A stretch of 64,000 nucleotides of DNA from JACCZX01 sp963829995 (GTDB taxonomy: Bacteria > Pseudomonadota > Gammaproteobacteria > Burkholderiales > Burkholderiaceae_F). The notes beneath the pieces were generated by a model that saw only the letters and a program-made list of their open reading frames with translations, was not told the DNA's origin and did no database searches. The stretch lies in the NCBI GenBank assembly GCA_963829995.1, contig CAWHKW010000031.1, forward strand, positions 1 through 64,000, given 5' to 3'. Positions 9,747 through 19,108 of the stretch are shown here, one piece after another (positions within the stretch are counted from its first letter, which is position 1; the number at the start of each line of letters is the position of its first letter). A program made the translations under genes and the position numbers.

Positions 9747-10058
9747 ATGACCGACAAGCGTACGCAACAAATGGCCGATCAAAGTAACACCGAGAAGCCA
9801 CCGGAAGACTGGACGACCGGTGACGAGCCGATGACGGGCGCGCAGCGCTCGTATTTGAAAACACTGTGCGAGGAAGCCAAAGCGCCATTCGACGACAGCT
9901 TGACCAAGGCGCAGGCGTCACTCCGAATCGATGAACTGCAACAAGTGACTGGACGTGGTCAGCCACGCAAGAATGAAAGGCCGCGCATGGTTGAGGCAGG
10001 AAATGCAGAAGCTGATGCGCAAGGCGGCGATGTGCGAGGAGTGTCGGATCGCGAGTAA
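9747..10058 (+). CDS. DUF3072 domain protein
   Basis: A 103-residue hydrophilic protein. The DUF3072 core is PEDWTTGDEPMTGAQRSYL followed by LCEEAKAPFDDSLTKAQAS and RIDELQQVTGRG. The ATG at 9747 has GGGGA just upstream; an in-frame ATG at 9735 would add four residues. The C-terminal ~35 residues are low-complexity and charged. Members are small, often stress-associated proteins of unknown function, frequently found as accessory domains. It lies in the gap between the divergent phosphatase and the Bug-family gene, 32 bases before the latter. Confidence 0.8.
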   Translation: MTDKRTQQMADQSNTEKPPEDWTTGDEPMTGAQRSYLKTLCEEAKAPFDDSLTKAQASLRIDELQQVTGRGQPRKNERPRMVEAGNAEADAQGGDVRGVSDRE

Positions 10059-10090
10059 GTATATTTTGCGTTCGCCTGCCGGAGATCTCG

Positions 10091-11084
10091 ATGACTGATT
10101 GGAAGTCACACATCACCCGCCGCCGCGTGCTCGCGGCGGCGGCCGCCGTCACGCTAGCACCGTCGAGCGCCGCTCTTTGCGCAGGCGTATCCGGCCAAAC
10201 CGGTGCGGTGGATCGTCCCGTATCCCGCCGGTGGTGGTTCGGACTTCCTGGCGCGCACGGTCGGCGCACAGATGGAAAAGCAGTTGGGCCAGCCGCTGGT
10301 GATCGAGAACCGGCCCGGGGCCGCTACGATGATCGGCGCCGAAGCAGTCGCGCGTTCGACCGCCGATGGCTACACGGTATTGAGCGGGGACAACGGAACA
10401 TTTGTGTTCAATACGGCGCTCTACAAAAAAGTGCCATACGACCCCGCGAAAGACTTTGCCCCGATCGGCTTGATGGCGCGTTTTCCGCTGATCGTCGTGG
10501 CGAATCCGTCGACCGGCTTCAAGACAATGCGCGATCTGGTCGATGCCGCCAAGAAAGAGCCCGGCAAGCTCTCGTACGCATCGGTGGGCGCCGGCAGTCC
10601 GCACCATCTGGCGATGGAGTTGATCAAGGATCGCACCGGCGCGTTCATCGTTCACATTCCATACCGCGGCGCTGCGCCCGCCGTACAGGACGTGTTGGGC
10701 AATCAGTTGCCGGTGATGGTGATTGACACCGCGGTCGGCCTGCCGCACATCCGCTCGGGCAAGCTGGTGCCGCTTGGTGTGCTGAGCCGCCAGCGTCTGG
10801 CAGCACTGCCCAACGTGCCGACGCTCGAGGAGCAGGGCATCCGCGATACCGAGGTCTACGCGTGGCAGGGCATGGTGGTGCCCGCTGCCACGCCGCGCGA
10901 AACTTCAGCGAAACTGACGGCAGAGTTGAGTCGCGCGATTGCAACTCCTGAGGTGACGCGCAAGCTGCAGGAGTTCGGGCTCGAGCCGATCCAGGGCAAT
11001 GCCGAGCAAATGGCGGCCTACATCAAAAGCGAAACCGCACGCTGGCACGCACTGATCAAGCAGCGCGGGCTGACACTCGAGTAA
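10091..11084 (+). CDS. Bug-family tripartite tricarboxylate transporter binding protein (apparent +1 frameshift)
   Basis: A periplasmic solute-binding protein of the Bug/TctC family. The ATG at 10091 opens a twin-arginine-like signal peptide (ITRRRVLAAAAA). At about 10174-10177 the frame must slip by one base: removing one T from the TTT run gives ...SSAALAQAYPAKPVRW, joining signal peptide and mature protein at a textbook cleavage site. The mature part has WIVPYPAGGGSDFLAR, IENRPGA and IPYRG. With the slip the protein is about 330 residues, normal for the family. As written, the mature frame lacks a signal peptide and would start at GTG 10203. Bug proteins bind small carboxylates; no TctAB permease is nearby, which is usual. 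Confidence 0.85.
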
Positions 11085-11095
11085 TTACGGCACGA

Positions 11096-12799
11096 TTGCA
11101 CGTGCCGCACGACATTTCGCTGATCACCACGCTGGCTGCGGCGCTCGGGCTGGCGCTGCTGTTCGGCTTTATCGCTGCGCGCCTGCGGTTGCCGACGATC
11201 ATCGGATATCTGCTGGCAGGAGTGGCGATTGGTCCAGCCACGCCGGGCTTCGTGGCGAATCTCGAAATTGCGAGTCAGTTGGCCGAGATCGGCGTGATGC
11301 TGTTGATGTTCGGCGTCGGGTTGCACTTTGCGCTCGACGATCTACTCGAAGTACGAAAGGTGGCGTTGCCCGGTGCGATCGTGCAGATGGCCGCGGCCAC
11401 CGCGCTCGGCATGGCACTCGCGCACTCGTGGGGATGGAGCATCGGTGCCGGTTTGGTCTTTGGACTGGCGCTATCGGTCGCGAGTACCGTCGTATTGCTG
11501 CGCGCGCTGGAGAGTCGCGGCGTGCTTGAATCGGCCAACGGTCGAATTGCGGTCGGCTGGCTGGTAGTCGAAGATTTGGCAATGGTCTTGTTGCTCGTGC
11601 TGCTGCCACCGCTTGCCGGCTGGCTCGGCGGTGAAGGGGCCGATCGAACCAGCGCGGACTTGTTTATCGCGCTGGCCGACACGTTGTTGCGAGTCGGCGC
11701 CTTCTTGCTGCTGATGCTGATTGTCGGCCGGCGATTGTTCCCGTGGATTCTGTGGCAGGTGACCCGCACCGGTTCGCGCGAGCTGTTCACGTTGTGCGTG
11801 ATCGCCGCCGCGGTCACGATCGCGTTCGGCTCGGCGCAACTGTTCGGCGTCTCGTTTGCACTCGGCGCTTTTTTCGCCGGCATGGTGTTGCGCGAGTCGG
11901 AGTTCAGCCAGCGCGCTGCAACCGAGTCGCTGCCGCTGCGCGACGCCTTTGCCGTGTTGTTCTTCGTTTCGGTCGGCATGCTGTTCGATCCGGCCGTGCT
12001 GTTCGATCGGCCGCTGCAGGTGGTGGCGGTGGTCGCAATCATCGTCATAGGCAAGTCGCTCGCTGCCGGTGCCCTCGTTCTGTTGCTGCGTTACCCGCTG
12101 AACACTGCGTTGACCGTCTCGGCCAGCCTGGCTCAGATCGGCGAGTTCTCCTTCATCCTGGCGGCGCTCGGCGTTTCGCTGAAGCTGTTACCGCCGGAAG
12201 GGCAGAGCCTGATTCTGGCCGGCGCCTTGATTTCGATCGCGCTCAATCCATTTGTCTTTGCCGCCATTGGCCCATTGCAGAGCTGGTTGCGATCGCGCTC
12301 CGAGTTCGCGCGCTCGCTCGACCGGATCGACGATCCGCTCGCAGCGCTGCCTCATGCCACCGATCCGAAGTACTTGTCGCAGCAGGTTGTAGTCGTGGGC
12401 TACGGCAGAGTCGGCCGGCGCATCTGCGAAGCGATGGAATCGCATCACATTCCGTATGTCGTCGCGGAGCAAAACCGTGAGCTGATTGAAAGCCTGCGTG
12501 CGCGCCGGATTCCGGCCGTGCTAGGCGATGCGGCCGAGCCGGCGGTGCTGGTTCAAGCGCACATCGCGCGCGCCAGCGTGCTCGTCATCGCGACCCCGGA
12601 TACGATCGGCGTGCGTCAGATGATCATCAACGCGCGCATGCTCAATCCGAAGATCGAGGTGCTCGTTCGCAGTCATAACGAGGAGGAGGCACGCCTGATT
12701 GAAAGCGAATGCCAATGTCGGGTCTTTCTCGGCGAGAGCGAGCTTGCTAACGCGATGACGCAGAGCGTCCTGGCGCGTGCCGACGTCGGCGGCGCCTGA
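11096..12799 (+). CDS. Monovalent cation:proton antiporter-2 (CPA2/Kef type) with TrkA-N domain
   Basis: A 567-residue inner-membrane protein. About 12 hydrophobic segments occupy residues 5-390, opening with the Kef/YbaL-like RLRLPTIIGYLLAGVAIGP and MLLMFGVGLHF. A cytoplasmic RCK/TrkA-N Rossmann domain follows, with NAD-binding VVGYGRVGRRI near residue 430. Such proteins exchange K+ or Na+ for H+ and are gated by nucleotide or glutathione-type ligands. The start is TTG 11096 or GTG 11102, lying 11 bases behind the Bug gene stop. The C-terminus is shorter than E. coli KefB/KefC. The ion is not predictable from sequence. Confidence 0.9.
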   Translation: MHVPHDISLITTLAAALGLALLFGFIAARLRLPTIIGYLLAGVAIGPATPGFVANLEIASQLAEIGVMLLMFGVGLHFALDDLLEVRKVALPGAIVQMAAATALGMALAHSWGWSIGAGLVFGLALSVASTVVLLRALESRGVLESANGRIAVGWLVVEDLAMVLLLVLLPPLAGWLGGEGADRTSADLFIALADTLLRVGAFLLLMLIVGRRLFPWILWQVTRTGSRELFTLCVIAAAVTIAFGSAQLFGVSFALGAFFAGMVLRESEFSQRAATESLPLRDAFAVLFFVSVGMLFDPAVLFDRPLQVVAVVAIIVIGKSLAAGALVLLLRYPLNTALTVSASLAQIGEFSFILAALGVSLKLLPPEGQSLILAGALISIALNPFVFAAIGPLQSWLRSRSEFARSLDRIDDPLAALPHATDPKYLSQQVVVVGYGRVGRRICEAMESHHIPYVVAEQNRELIESLRARRIPAVLGDAAEPAVLVQAHIARASVLVIATPDTIGVRQMIINARMLNPKIEVLVRSHNEEEARLIESECQCRVFLGESELANAMTQSVLARADVGGA

Positions 12800-12816
12800 C
12801 CGACGCTTCGGATTGT

Positions 12817-13671
12817 TTACGTCGTCGCGAGCCGCCGCTTTCGCTTCGGTGGCGGGAACTGTGCGTCGATTTGCGCCAGATCGTCCGCGGTGAGCTCGAT
12901 GTCGGCCGCCAGATAGTTTTCGCGCAGGTGCGGCTCGCTCGCAGACATCGGGATCGCGATCAGATTGGGTTGCCGCAGCACCCACGCGAGCGCGACAGTC
13001 GATGCGCTAACACGATGCCGGCGGCCGATGGTTGCGAACGTCGTATCGCGCGCCAGCGCGCCCTGATCGATCGGGGAGTACGCCATCGTCACCACGGCGT
13101 GGTTGCGCTGCCATGCAAGCAGATCGAATTCAGTGCCCCGCTCGCTCGCCGAGTAATACACCTGGTTGGCGACGCACCGGGGGCCTGCCGGAAGCGACCA
13201 CAGCTGCTGCATGTCGGCGGTATCGAAGTTGCTGACGCCCCAGTGACGGATGCGTCCTTCGCTGCGCAGTTGTTCGAACCCTGCGACCGTGTCTTTCAAC
13301 GGTACTGACCCGGGCCAGTGCAGCAGATAAAGATCGATCACGTCGAGCCGCAAGCGTTTCAGGCTGCGTTCGCAGGCGCGCAACACACCGGAATGGCTGG
13401 CATTGCTCGGCAAAACCTTCGACACGATCGTCAGTTCTTCGCGTGCGACAATTCCGGCTTGCGAAGCGTCGTGGATAGCAGCGCCGACCACTTCTTCAGC
13501 GCCGCCGTCGCCGTACATCTCGGCGGTATCTATCAGCCGGTAACCGATTTCGAGGGCGGTTCTGACAGCGCCGACCTCGGCGGCGCGGGTGCGCTTCGCT
13601 TCCCCCATCCGCCAGGTGCCCAGTCCCAGCGCCGGCACCTCATCACCACTTGCCAATTGGACGAATCTCAC
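12817..13671 (-). CDS. Aldo/keto reductase
   Basis: A 284-residue (beta/alpha)8-barrel NADPH-dependent oxidoreductase. The family catalytic tetrad is visible: D48 and Y53 in LIDTAEMYG, K85 in VSKVLP, and H118 in LYLLHWPG. A C-terminal dinucleotide site lies around VALAWVLRQPN and IPMSAS. Length and start (MRFVQLASGDEVPALGLGTW) match bacterial YeaE/DkgA-like AKRs. Substrates are small aldehydes or ketones, not specified by sequence. It is convergent with the antiporter (17-base gap) and divergent from opgG, which begins 91 bases away. Confidence 0.92.
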   Translation of the reverse strand: MRFVQLASGDEVPALGLGTWRMGEAKRTRAAEVGAVRTALEIGYRLIDTAEMYGDGGAEEVVGAAIHDASQAGIVAREELTIVSKVLPSNASHSGVLRACERSLKRLRLDVIDLYLLHWPGSVPLKDTVAGFEQLRSEGRIRHWGVSNFDTADMQQLWSLPAGPRCVANQVYYSASERGTEFDLLAWQRNHAVVTMAYSPIDQGALARDTTFATIGRRHRVSASTVALAWVLRQPNLIAIPMSASEPHLRENYLAADIELTADDLAQIDAQFPPPKRKRRLATT

Positions 13672-13762
13672 TGGTCAGCCTTGGAAACGATCGTTCTTTA
13701 ACCATCTAGGCATCTGCTTTGCTTTCTGCCTTAGCCGCGCCTTTCGACGCGCAATTATTCCC

Positions 13763-15287
13763 ATGATTCAGGCCATCCGGTTTGCGGCAATCGCGTTCCT
13801 CCTCGCTGCGACGGCGCCGGCTGCGCACGCGTTCGGCTTTGTCGACGTCGATCGCCGCGCGCGCGAGCTGGCCAATCGGCCTTATTCCAAAGCCGCGTTC
13901 GTCTTGCCGAAGGCGCTGAAGGACCTGGCGTACGACCAGACGCGGGATATTCGCTTCGATACTGCCCAGTCGCTGTGGCGTGCGCAAAAGCTGCCCTTTG
14001 AGATTCAATTCTTCCATCTGGGCGGCATTTTCGATCAGCCGGTGCGGATCTACGAGGTCGTGGGTAAAGAGGTCAGCGAGATTACTTTCGACCCGGCCGC
14101 GTTCAACTACGGTCGCAACAAGCTCGACCGGGCACAACTTGGCAAGCTCGGTTTTGCAGGGTTTCGCGTTCATTTTCCCCTCAATGCAGTGCCGAGCGCG
14201 CCGGGATACAAGGACGAGCTGGTTTCGTTTCTAGGCGCTAGCTATTTCCGTGCCCTCGGCAAGGGCCAGCGCTACGGGGCGTCGGCGCGCGGCCTCGCGA
14301 ATCGACACGGCGGAGCGCAGCGGAGAAGAGTTTCCGCGCTTCGAACAGTTCTGGATCGAGCGGCCGGCGAGCGGTGCGCGCCACCTCGTCATCTACGCGT
14401 TGCTCGATTCCCGGCGCGCGACCGGCGCGTATCGCTTCACGATCCGTCCGGGCGAGGAGACGGTGACCGAAGTGCAATCGCGGCTCTATTTGCGCGAGCC
14501 GGTGGCCAAGCTTGCGATGGCACCGTTGACGTCGATGTTTTTCTTCGGCGAGAACCAGCGTGCACCAACCGAAGACTTTCGCCCTGAAGTGCATGACTCG
14601 GATGGGCTTGCGATCAACACCGCCAGTGGTGAGTGGATATGGCGGCCGCTGACCAATCCGCGCCGGCTGCTGGTGACGTCGTTTGCGCAGACCGATCCGC
14701 GCGGCTTCGGGCTGATGCAGCGCGATCGCAACTTCGCGAGCTACGAAGACCTGGAAGCGCGTTATGAGCTGCGGCCCAGCATATGGGTCGAGCCCGCGTC
14801 AAAGTGGGGCGCCGGCCGCGTCGAATTGGTGCAGATTCCGACGCCCAATGAGGCCAACGACAACATCGTCGCCTATTGGGTGCCGAACACGGTGCCGCCA
14901 CCGGGCACGCCAATTGATTTCTCGTATCGCATGTTCTGGCTCAAAAACACCGATCGCCGCCCATCTGATGGCTGGGTGGTCCAGACGCGGCGCGGACACG
15001 GATTTCAGAACTCGGGCAATGGCACCGTGAAGTTCACGGTGGACTTTGACGGCCCGGCCCTGCGCAAGCTGCCGGTCAACGCACCGCTGTTGGCGGACGT
15101 TGCAGTCGGTAACGGTCAAAGCACCGATCTCATCATTCACCGCAACGATGCCACCGGCGCCTGGCGCATGGTGGTTGAGATGCGATCCCAGGACAAGGAA
15201 AAACCCGTTGAAGTCCGTGCGCTTCTGCGCAACGGCAAAGACGTTGTTAGTGAGACATGGAACTATATTCTTCCGCTGATGCAATAG
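13763..15287 (+). CDS. opgG: Periplasmic glucans biosynthesis protein OpgG (apparent +1 frameshift)
   Basis: OpgG acts in the periplasm in synthesis of osmoregulated periplasmic glucans together with OpgH. From ATG 13763 a Sec signal peptide ends AAHAF, followed by the OpgG N-domain (ELANRPYSK, IRFDTAQSLWR, FHLGGIFDQPVRIYEV). At 14294-14296 an extra A (GCGAATCGAC instead of GCGATCGAC) shifts the frame, turning expected ARGLAIDTAERSGEEFPRF into two pieces. The second frame carries the rest, including MAPLTSMFFFGENQ and DFRPEVHDSDGL, to the stop at 15287. With one base removed the protein is about 507 residues, the normal size. Lack of a twin-arginine signal favours OpgG over OpgD. Confidence 0.9.
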
Positions 15288-17584
15288 CGCGCGCTGTCGT
15301 CGCCGCGGGCGGCGCCGGCGCGTTGCCGCCCGCAGCCCCGTCGATCGTGCGCACGCCAATGGCGCCGCGGCGCTGGGGACGGGTCGGTCCCTTGTCGTGG
15401 ATGCTGCGGCGACTGTTCGGGCTCGATCCCCGGCTCCCGGACATTGCCGGCCCTTCGCGCGGAGCGGGGCATCGCCGCCGGTTTGTGCTGCTCACCTTGG
15501 CGCTGGCGCCCGCGCTGTATGCCACTTATGTCCTCAACGGATTGTTGCCGACCGTTGTTACCGCCAACGCGACGGTCGACATGGCGATTGCCTGGGGTGA
15601 AGGCGCTCTGCTCGTCGTGTTTGCTTTGCTTTCATGTTGGCTCGCGGCCGGCTTCTGGACCGCGATGATGGGATTTTTCGTGCTGGCCGTTGGCGGAGAT
15701 CGGCACTTGATTTCACGCTCCGCGGCGCGCGCAACGCCGCTGTCGCGCGAAGCTCGCACGGCGATTGTGATGCCGATCTGCAACGAGGACGTGCGCCGTG
15801 TATTTGCGGGCCTGCGGGCAACGTACGAATCGGTCGAACGCAGTGGCGCGCTCGATTTCTTCGATTTCTTCGTGCTGTCGGATACGGCAGATCCGGACGC
15901 GTGCGTAGCGGAACTGGACGCGTGGAATGCCTTGCGCGAAGAGCTCGGCGCTGAATCCCGGTTGTTTTACCGCCACCGTCGCCGCCGCGTGAAACGAAAG
16001 AGCGGCAACATCGACGACTTCTGCCGGCGCTGGGGCGCCAAGTATCGGTACATGGTGGTGCTGGATGCCGACAGCATCATGACGGGCGAGTGCCTGACCA
16101 CGCTGGTGCGTCTGATGGAAGCGCGGCCGGACGCCGGCATCATTCAAACCGCGCCGCGCGCGGTCGGGCGTGACACGTTGTATGCGCGCATGCAGCAGTT
16201 CGCCAACCAGGTTTACGGCCCGGTATTCACCGCCGGTTTGCATTACTGGCAGCTCGGGGAATCGCACTATTGGGGGCACAACGCGATCATTCGGCTCGAG
16301 CCGTTCATGAAGCATTGCACTCTGGCACCGCTGCCCGGCCGTGGTTCGCTCGCCGGCGAGATTCTGTCCCATGACTTTGTCGAGGCCGCGTTGATGCGAC
16401 GTGCCGGCTATGGCGTGTGGATCGCATACGACCTGGATGGCAGCTACGAAGAGACGCCTCCGAATCTGATCGACGAGGTCAAGCGCGATCGCCGCTGGTG
16501 CCATGGCAATTTAATGAACGCGCGTCTGATGTTCGCGCGAGGCATGCATCCGGTGCACCGCTGGGTATTCCTGACCGGTGCGCTGGCTTATCTTTCTGCC
16601 CCGCTATGGCTGGGCTTTCTCGTGTTATCGACGTGGCTCTTGCTCGCCCACACGAATGTCGAGCCGCAGTACTTCGTGATGCCGCATCAGCTGTTCCCGC
16701 TCTGGCCTTCGTGGAAGCCCGAGCACGCCATCGCGCTATTTGCAGCCGTCGCTACTGTGCTGTTTCTGCCGAAGATCTTGGCAACGCTGCTGGCTGCGCG
16801 TAACGCTTCATCGTATGGCGGAGTCATCCGGCTCACGTTCAGCGTGCTGGTTGAATCGCTGGTGAGTGCGCTGCTGGCACCGGTGCGCATGCTGTTTCAC
16901 ACGCAGTTTGTCTTCGGGGCTCTACTCGGGTGGTCGATCGAATGGAAATCGCCTGCGCGCGCCGATAAATCAACGTCAGTCAACCAAGCACTGCGCCGGC
17001 ACGGCTTGCAAACTGCGATCGGGATCGCCTGGGTCAGTCTCGTTGCGTGGAAGGCGCCCGAAGTGTTGCCATGGGTCGCCCTGGTCGCGGCGGGCTTGCT
17101 GCTGTCGGTACCCATGTCCGTTTTGACGAGCTACTCGGCGCTCGGCTTGGGCGCGCGCAGAGCGAAGCTCTTCATGACGCCTGATGAAAGCCGCCCACCG
17201 CGGGAAGTGCTCGCCACCGCGCAATACGCGCGCAACGCAAGAGCGTTGCCGCGATTCGCCGACGCGGTGATCGACCCCGAGGTGTACGCCGTGGCTCGAA
17301 GCGCGGCGCATTCCTCGCGTTCCGCGCTTGCCGCTGCGGGACGCGCGCAAAGAGTCGAGCGCGCGTTGCAATTGGGACCTGATGAACTAAGCCGTACAGA
17401 GCGCTTGGCGTTACTGCACGACGGTGCCGCGCTGGACGAAATGCAGCACGCAGCAAGGGCGGCGCCGATCCATCCGTCTTGGTATGCCAGTTCGGCAGCC
17501 GCACGGCGCGCAACGATCAAGGTGTTTGGCCGCCCAAGGGATGTGCGCACCGCAACGGTTGCTACGCTGGTCAGAGCGAAGTAG
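15257..17584 (+). CDS. opgH: Glucans biosynthesis glucosyltransferase OpgH
   Basis: A 775-residue inner-membrane glycosyltransferase family 2 enzyme that polymerises glucose from UDP-glucose into the backbone of periplasmic glucans. Two N-terminal membrane segments (about 75-165) precede the cytoplasmic catalytic domain with TAIVMPICNED, VVLDADSIMTGECL (DxD) and a CHGNLMN region with the conserved RRW (RDRRW). Several C-terminal membrane segments follow. The ATG at 15257 overlaps opgG by 31 bases, implying translational coupling; an in-frame ATG at 15359 is an alternative. The opgG-opgH order is the standard operon. Confidence 0.93.
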   Translation: MELYSSADAIARAVVAAGGAGALPPAAPSIVRTPMAPRRWGRVGPLSWMLRRLFGLDPRLPDIAGPSRGAGHRRRFVLLTLALAPALYATYVLNGLLPTVVTANATVDMAIAWGEGALLVVFALLSCWLAAGFWTAMMGFFVLAVGGDRHLISRSAARATPLSREARTAIVMPICNEDVRRVFAGLRATYESVERSGALDFFDFFVLSDTADPDACVAELDAWNALREELGAESRLFYRHRRRRVKRKSGNIDDFCRRWGAKYRYMVVLDADSIMTGECLTTLVRLMEARPDAGIIQTAPRAVGRDTLYARMQQFANQVYGPVFTAGLHYWQLGESHYWGHNAIIRLEPFMKHCTLAPLPGRGSLAGEILSHDFVEAALMRRAGYGVWIAYDLDGSYEETPPNLIDEVKRDRRWCHGNLMNARLMFARGMHPVHRWVFLTGALAYLSAPLWLGFLVLSTWLLLAHTNVEPQYFVMPHQLFPLWPSWKPEHAIALFAAVATVLFLPKILATLLAARNASSYGGVIRLTFSVLVESLVSALLAPVRMLFHTQFVFGALLGWSIEWKSPARADKSTSVNQALRRHGLQTAIGIAWVSLVAWKAPEVLPWVALVAAGLLLSVPMSVLTSYSALGLGARRAKLFMTPDESRPPREVLATAQYARNARALPRFADAVIDPEVYAVARSAAHSSRSALAAAGRAQRVERALQLGPDELSRTERLALLHDGAALDEMQHAARAAPIHPSWYASSAAARRATIKVFGRPRDVRTATVATLVRAK

Positions 17585-17586
17585 CA

Positions 17587-17904
17587 CTAGCCGGTCGTGT
17601 TCACCGCTCGCGTCCAGCCGTAGCGCTGCCGCTTCATAACGGTCAGCGATGTGACGGCGAAGCATCCCGCTGCATTACCCCACATGGTGCCCGTCAGCAG
17701 AACATCGTTGACCACTGTCGAGCAGTAAACCGCAGTAGCAGCGTTGCTAAGCGTCCAGAAAAACCACGTGACCAGCGAGATGGCATGAGCGCCGGAGTGC
17801 TCGCGTGCAACTGCGACGATCTGCGGTACGTAGGACACTAATCGCACTGCGTTGCACGCCACATAAATACCGGTAATGGCGTGCAGAATCAGATCGTTCG
17901 ACAT
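17587..17904 (-). CDS. Small PQ-loop / SemiSWEET-like membrane protein
   Basis: A 105-residue protein with three predicted membrane helices. The segment RLVSYVPQIVAV contains a proline-glutamine pair at the end of the first helix, as in PQ-loop and SemiSWEET half-transporters, and TWFFWTLSNAATAVY is the second helix. SemiSWEETs dimerise to move sugars. The length fits, but identification rests on the PQ motif and topology only. It is convergent with opgH, two bases from its stop. Function in this organism is unknown. Confidence 0.6.
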   Translation of the reverse strand: MSNDLILHAITGIYVACNAVRLVSYVPQIVAVAREHSGAHAISLVTWFFWTLSNAATAVYCSTVVNDVLLTGTMWGNAAGCFAVTSLTVMKRQRYGWTRAVNTTG

Positions 17905-17925
17905 CGCGGGTTAGTTGCGGGTTAG

Positions 17926-18099
17926 TTAAATGACCTGCCACATCCAAACCAAGGCCAGCAGCCAGGCGGTGGCCGCGAAGCCGGTGGCAGCGAAACCGAT
18001 CCTTTGAATGCGGCGCCGAGAATTTTTTGGCAACTGCTGCTCCGCAGCTGACCGATCGCGGCGGCCAAAACTCAACTGCTCACGCTCGTAATTCGCCAC
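17926..18099 (-). CDS. Possible small single-span membrane protein
   Basis: From a GTG at 18099 the frame gives 57 residues: a charged N-terminal half (SFGRRDRSAAEQQLPKNSRR) and a C-terminal hydrophobic helix (FAATAWLLALVWMW). The frame stays open upstream to 18189 but those residues look non-coding. The ribosome binding site is weak. Orientation matches its neighbours on both sides. Support is only the membrane helix and the coding-like amphipathic composition, so this is tentative. Confidence 0.35.
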   Translation of the reverse strand: MANYEREQLSFGRRDRSAAEQQLPKNSRRRIQRIGFAATGFAATAWLLALVWMWQVI

Positions 18100-18214
18100 T
18101 GAAATCTTGTGCTTGCCCGACCATCCTGCAGCCCACGGACACGCCCAACGCGGGATGCCGGCCGCCGTTTTATCGCCCCTTGGTTGCATTCTGATTCTGC
18201 GTTTCTCGTGTGAC

Positions 18215-18451
18215 TTAGCCGTGATGCGTTACTCCATCCAGGGTGCGCAGCGCGGGCTCCAGCAATGCGGGCTGCGATTCCTGAACGTGCATAGATGAAG
18301 CAGCCGGCGAAGTCTGCGAAGCCTCTGTCAAGCCATAGTGCTGCGGCGAAAACGGCGTCGAAAGAGAAAACGAGATGCCCGAAACCAGTACGGCCGCCAC
18401 GGCGGCCACTACGTAAACCTCCAATTTCTGCAGGGTTGAATCGATTCGCAT
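18215..18451 (-). CDS. Small membrane-anchored hypothetical protein
   Basis: A 78-residue protein. The start is well supported: AGGAGA lies 5 bases before the ATG at 18451. One transmembrane helix occupies about residues 12-32 (VYVVAAVAAVLVSGISFSL). The remaining ~45 residues are Ser/Pro/Gln-rich and probably periplasmic. No domain is recognised. It is read away from the 18780 secreted-protein gene, with a 328-base gap between the two starts. Confidence 0.55.
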   Translation of the reverse strand: MRIDSTLQKLEVYVVAAVAAVLVSGISFSLSTPFSPQHYGLTEASQTSPAASSMHVQESQPALLEPALRTLDGVTHHG

Positions 18452-18779
18452 GGCGTTCTCCTGTTGAGTTTGCGAAGGCGCGGTAAGCGCGACTCATTAG
18501 GGCATACGGCACGCACGTGCGAAACCGGCCAATCCGCGAGCACCGAGCAGAAAATTCACGTCACTGACCTGGCACCTGTGGCTCGCCCTTTAGGTGCTGA
18601 TCCTTCGACGGCTGCTTTTTTTGACGTGCCGTCGTTTATGCGGACCCTTGCGTGTCGACTATTCATCTGGCCGACTCGGCGCAATGCATGCGTAATGCAG
18701 GCCTGGGTTCGAGGTGATAGCGAACCCTCCGTGAACGGGAGCGGCGGAATCAACGGCGCCCACATTCAATGAGGTCTCT
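18452..18779. other. Intergenic region between two divergent small genes
   Basis: These 328 bases separate the minus-strand membrane protein and the plus-strand secreted protein. They contain a perfect 10-base palindrome, CGCACGTGCG at 18512-18521, and a T-rich patch (TGCTTTTTTTGACG) near 18610-18623. Several reading frames cross the region on both strands, but none has both a ribosome binding site and coding character. It presumably holds both promoters; no convincing -35/-10 pair stood out. Confidence 0.4.
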
Positions 18780-19097
18780 ATGAATCGCTTCAAAGCAATC
18801 GGCTCAGCACTTCTGTTCGTCCCTGCGCTGTCACTGGTTTCAACCCAAGCCCGCGCCGAGTTCAAATGCGACGCGCCATCGATGAATGTCGATCGCACTG
18901 CTTGCGAAAAGGCCAAAGAAGGTCCAAGTGCTCTGCGCCGGTACATCGAGCGCATTCGGATGATCGACAGCCTTCAGTTTTCCGACTACGTGAACGAAGC
19001 GCAGGCGCGCGCCTGGGCGCAGAGCGAATCGAACCGAGTCCCGGCGAAGAAAGCACCCGTTCAGGCAGCCGACACTGCGGAAAACTACGGTGCGTAG
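18780..19097 (+). CDS. Small secreted two-cysteine protein, paralogue of the one at 835
   Basis: A 105-residue protein. The ATG at 18780 has GAGG 6 bases upstream. A signal peptide of about 26 residues ends TQARAE. The mature part opens FKCDAPSM, followed by DRTACEKA, LRRYIERI and FSDYVNEA. These match the 835 protein in order and spacing, including the two cysteines. The C-terminus is Ala/Lys-rich. The shared pattern points to gene duplication within this genome. No known family or function is recognised; a periplasmic location is inferred from the signal peptide. Confidence 0.7.
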   Translation: MNRFKAIGSALLFVPALSLVSTQARAEFKCDAPSMNVDRTACEKAKEGPSALRRYIERIRMIDSLQFSDYVNEAQARAWAQSESNRVPAKKAPVQAADTAENYGA

Positions 19098-19108
19098 TGA
19101 GTGTGACT

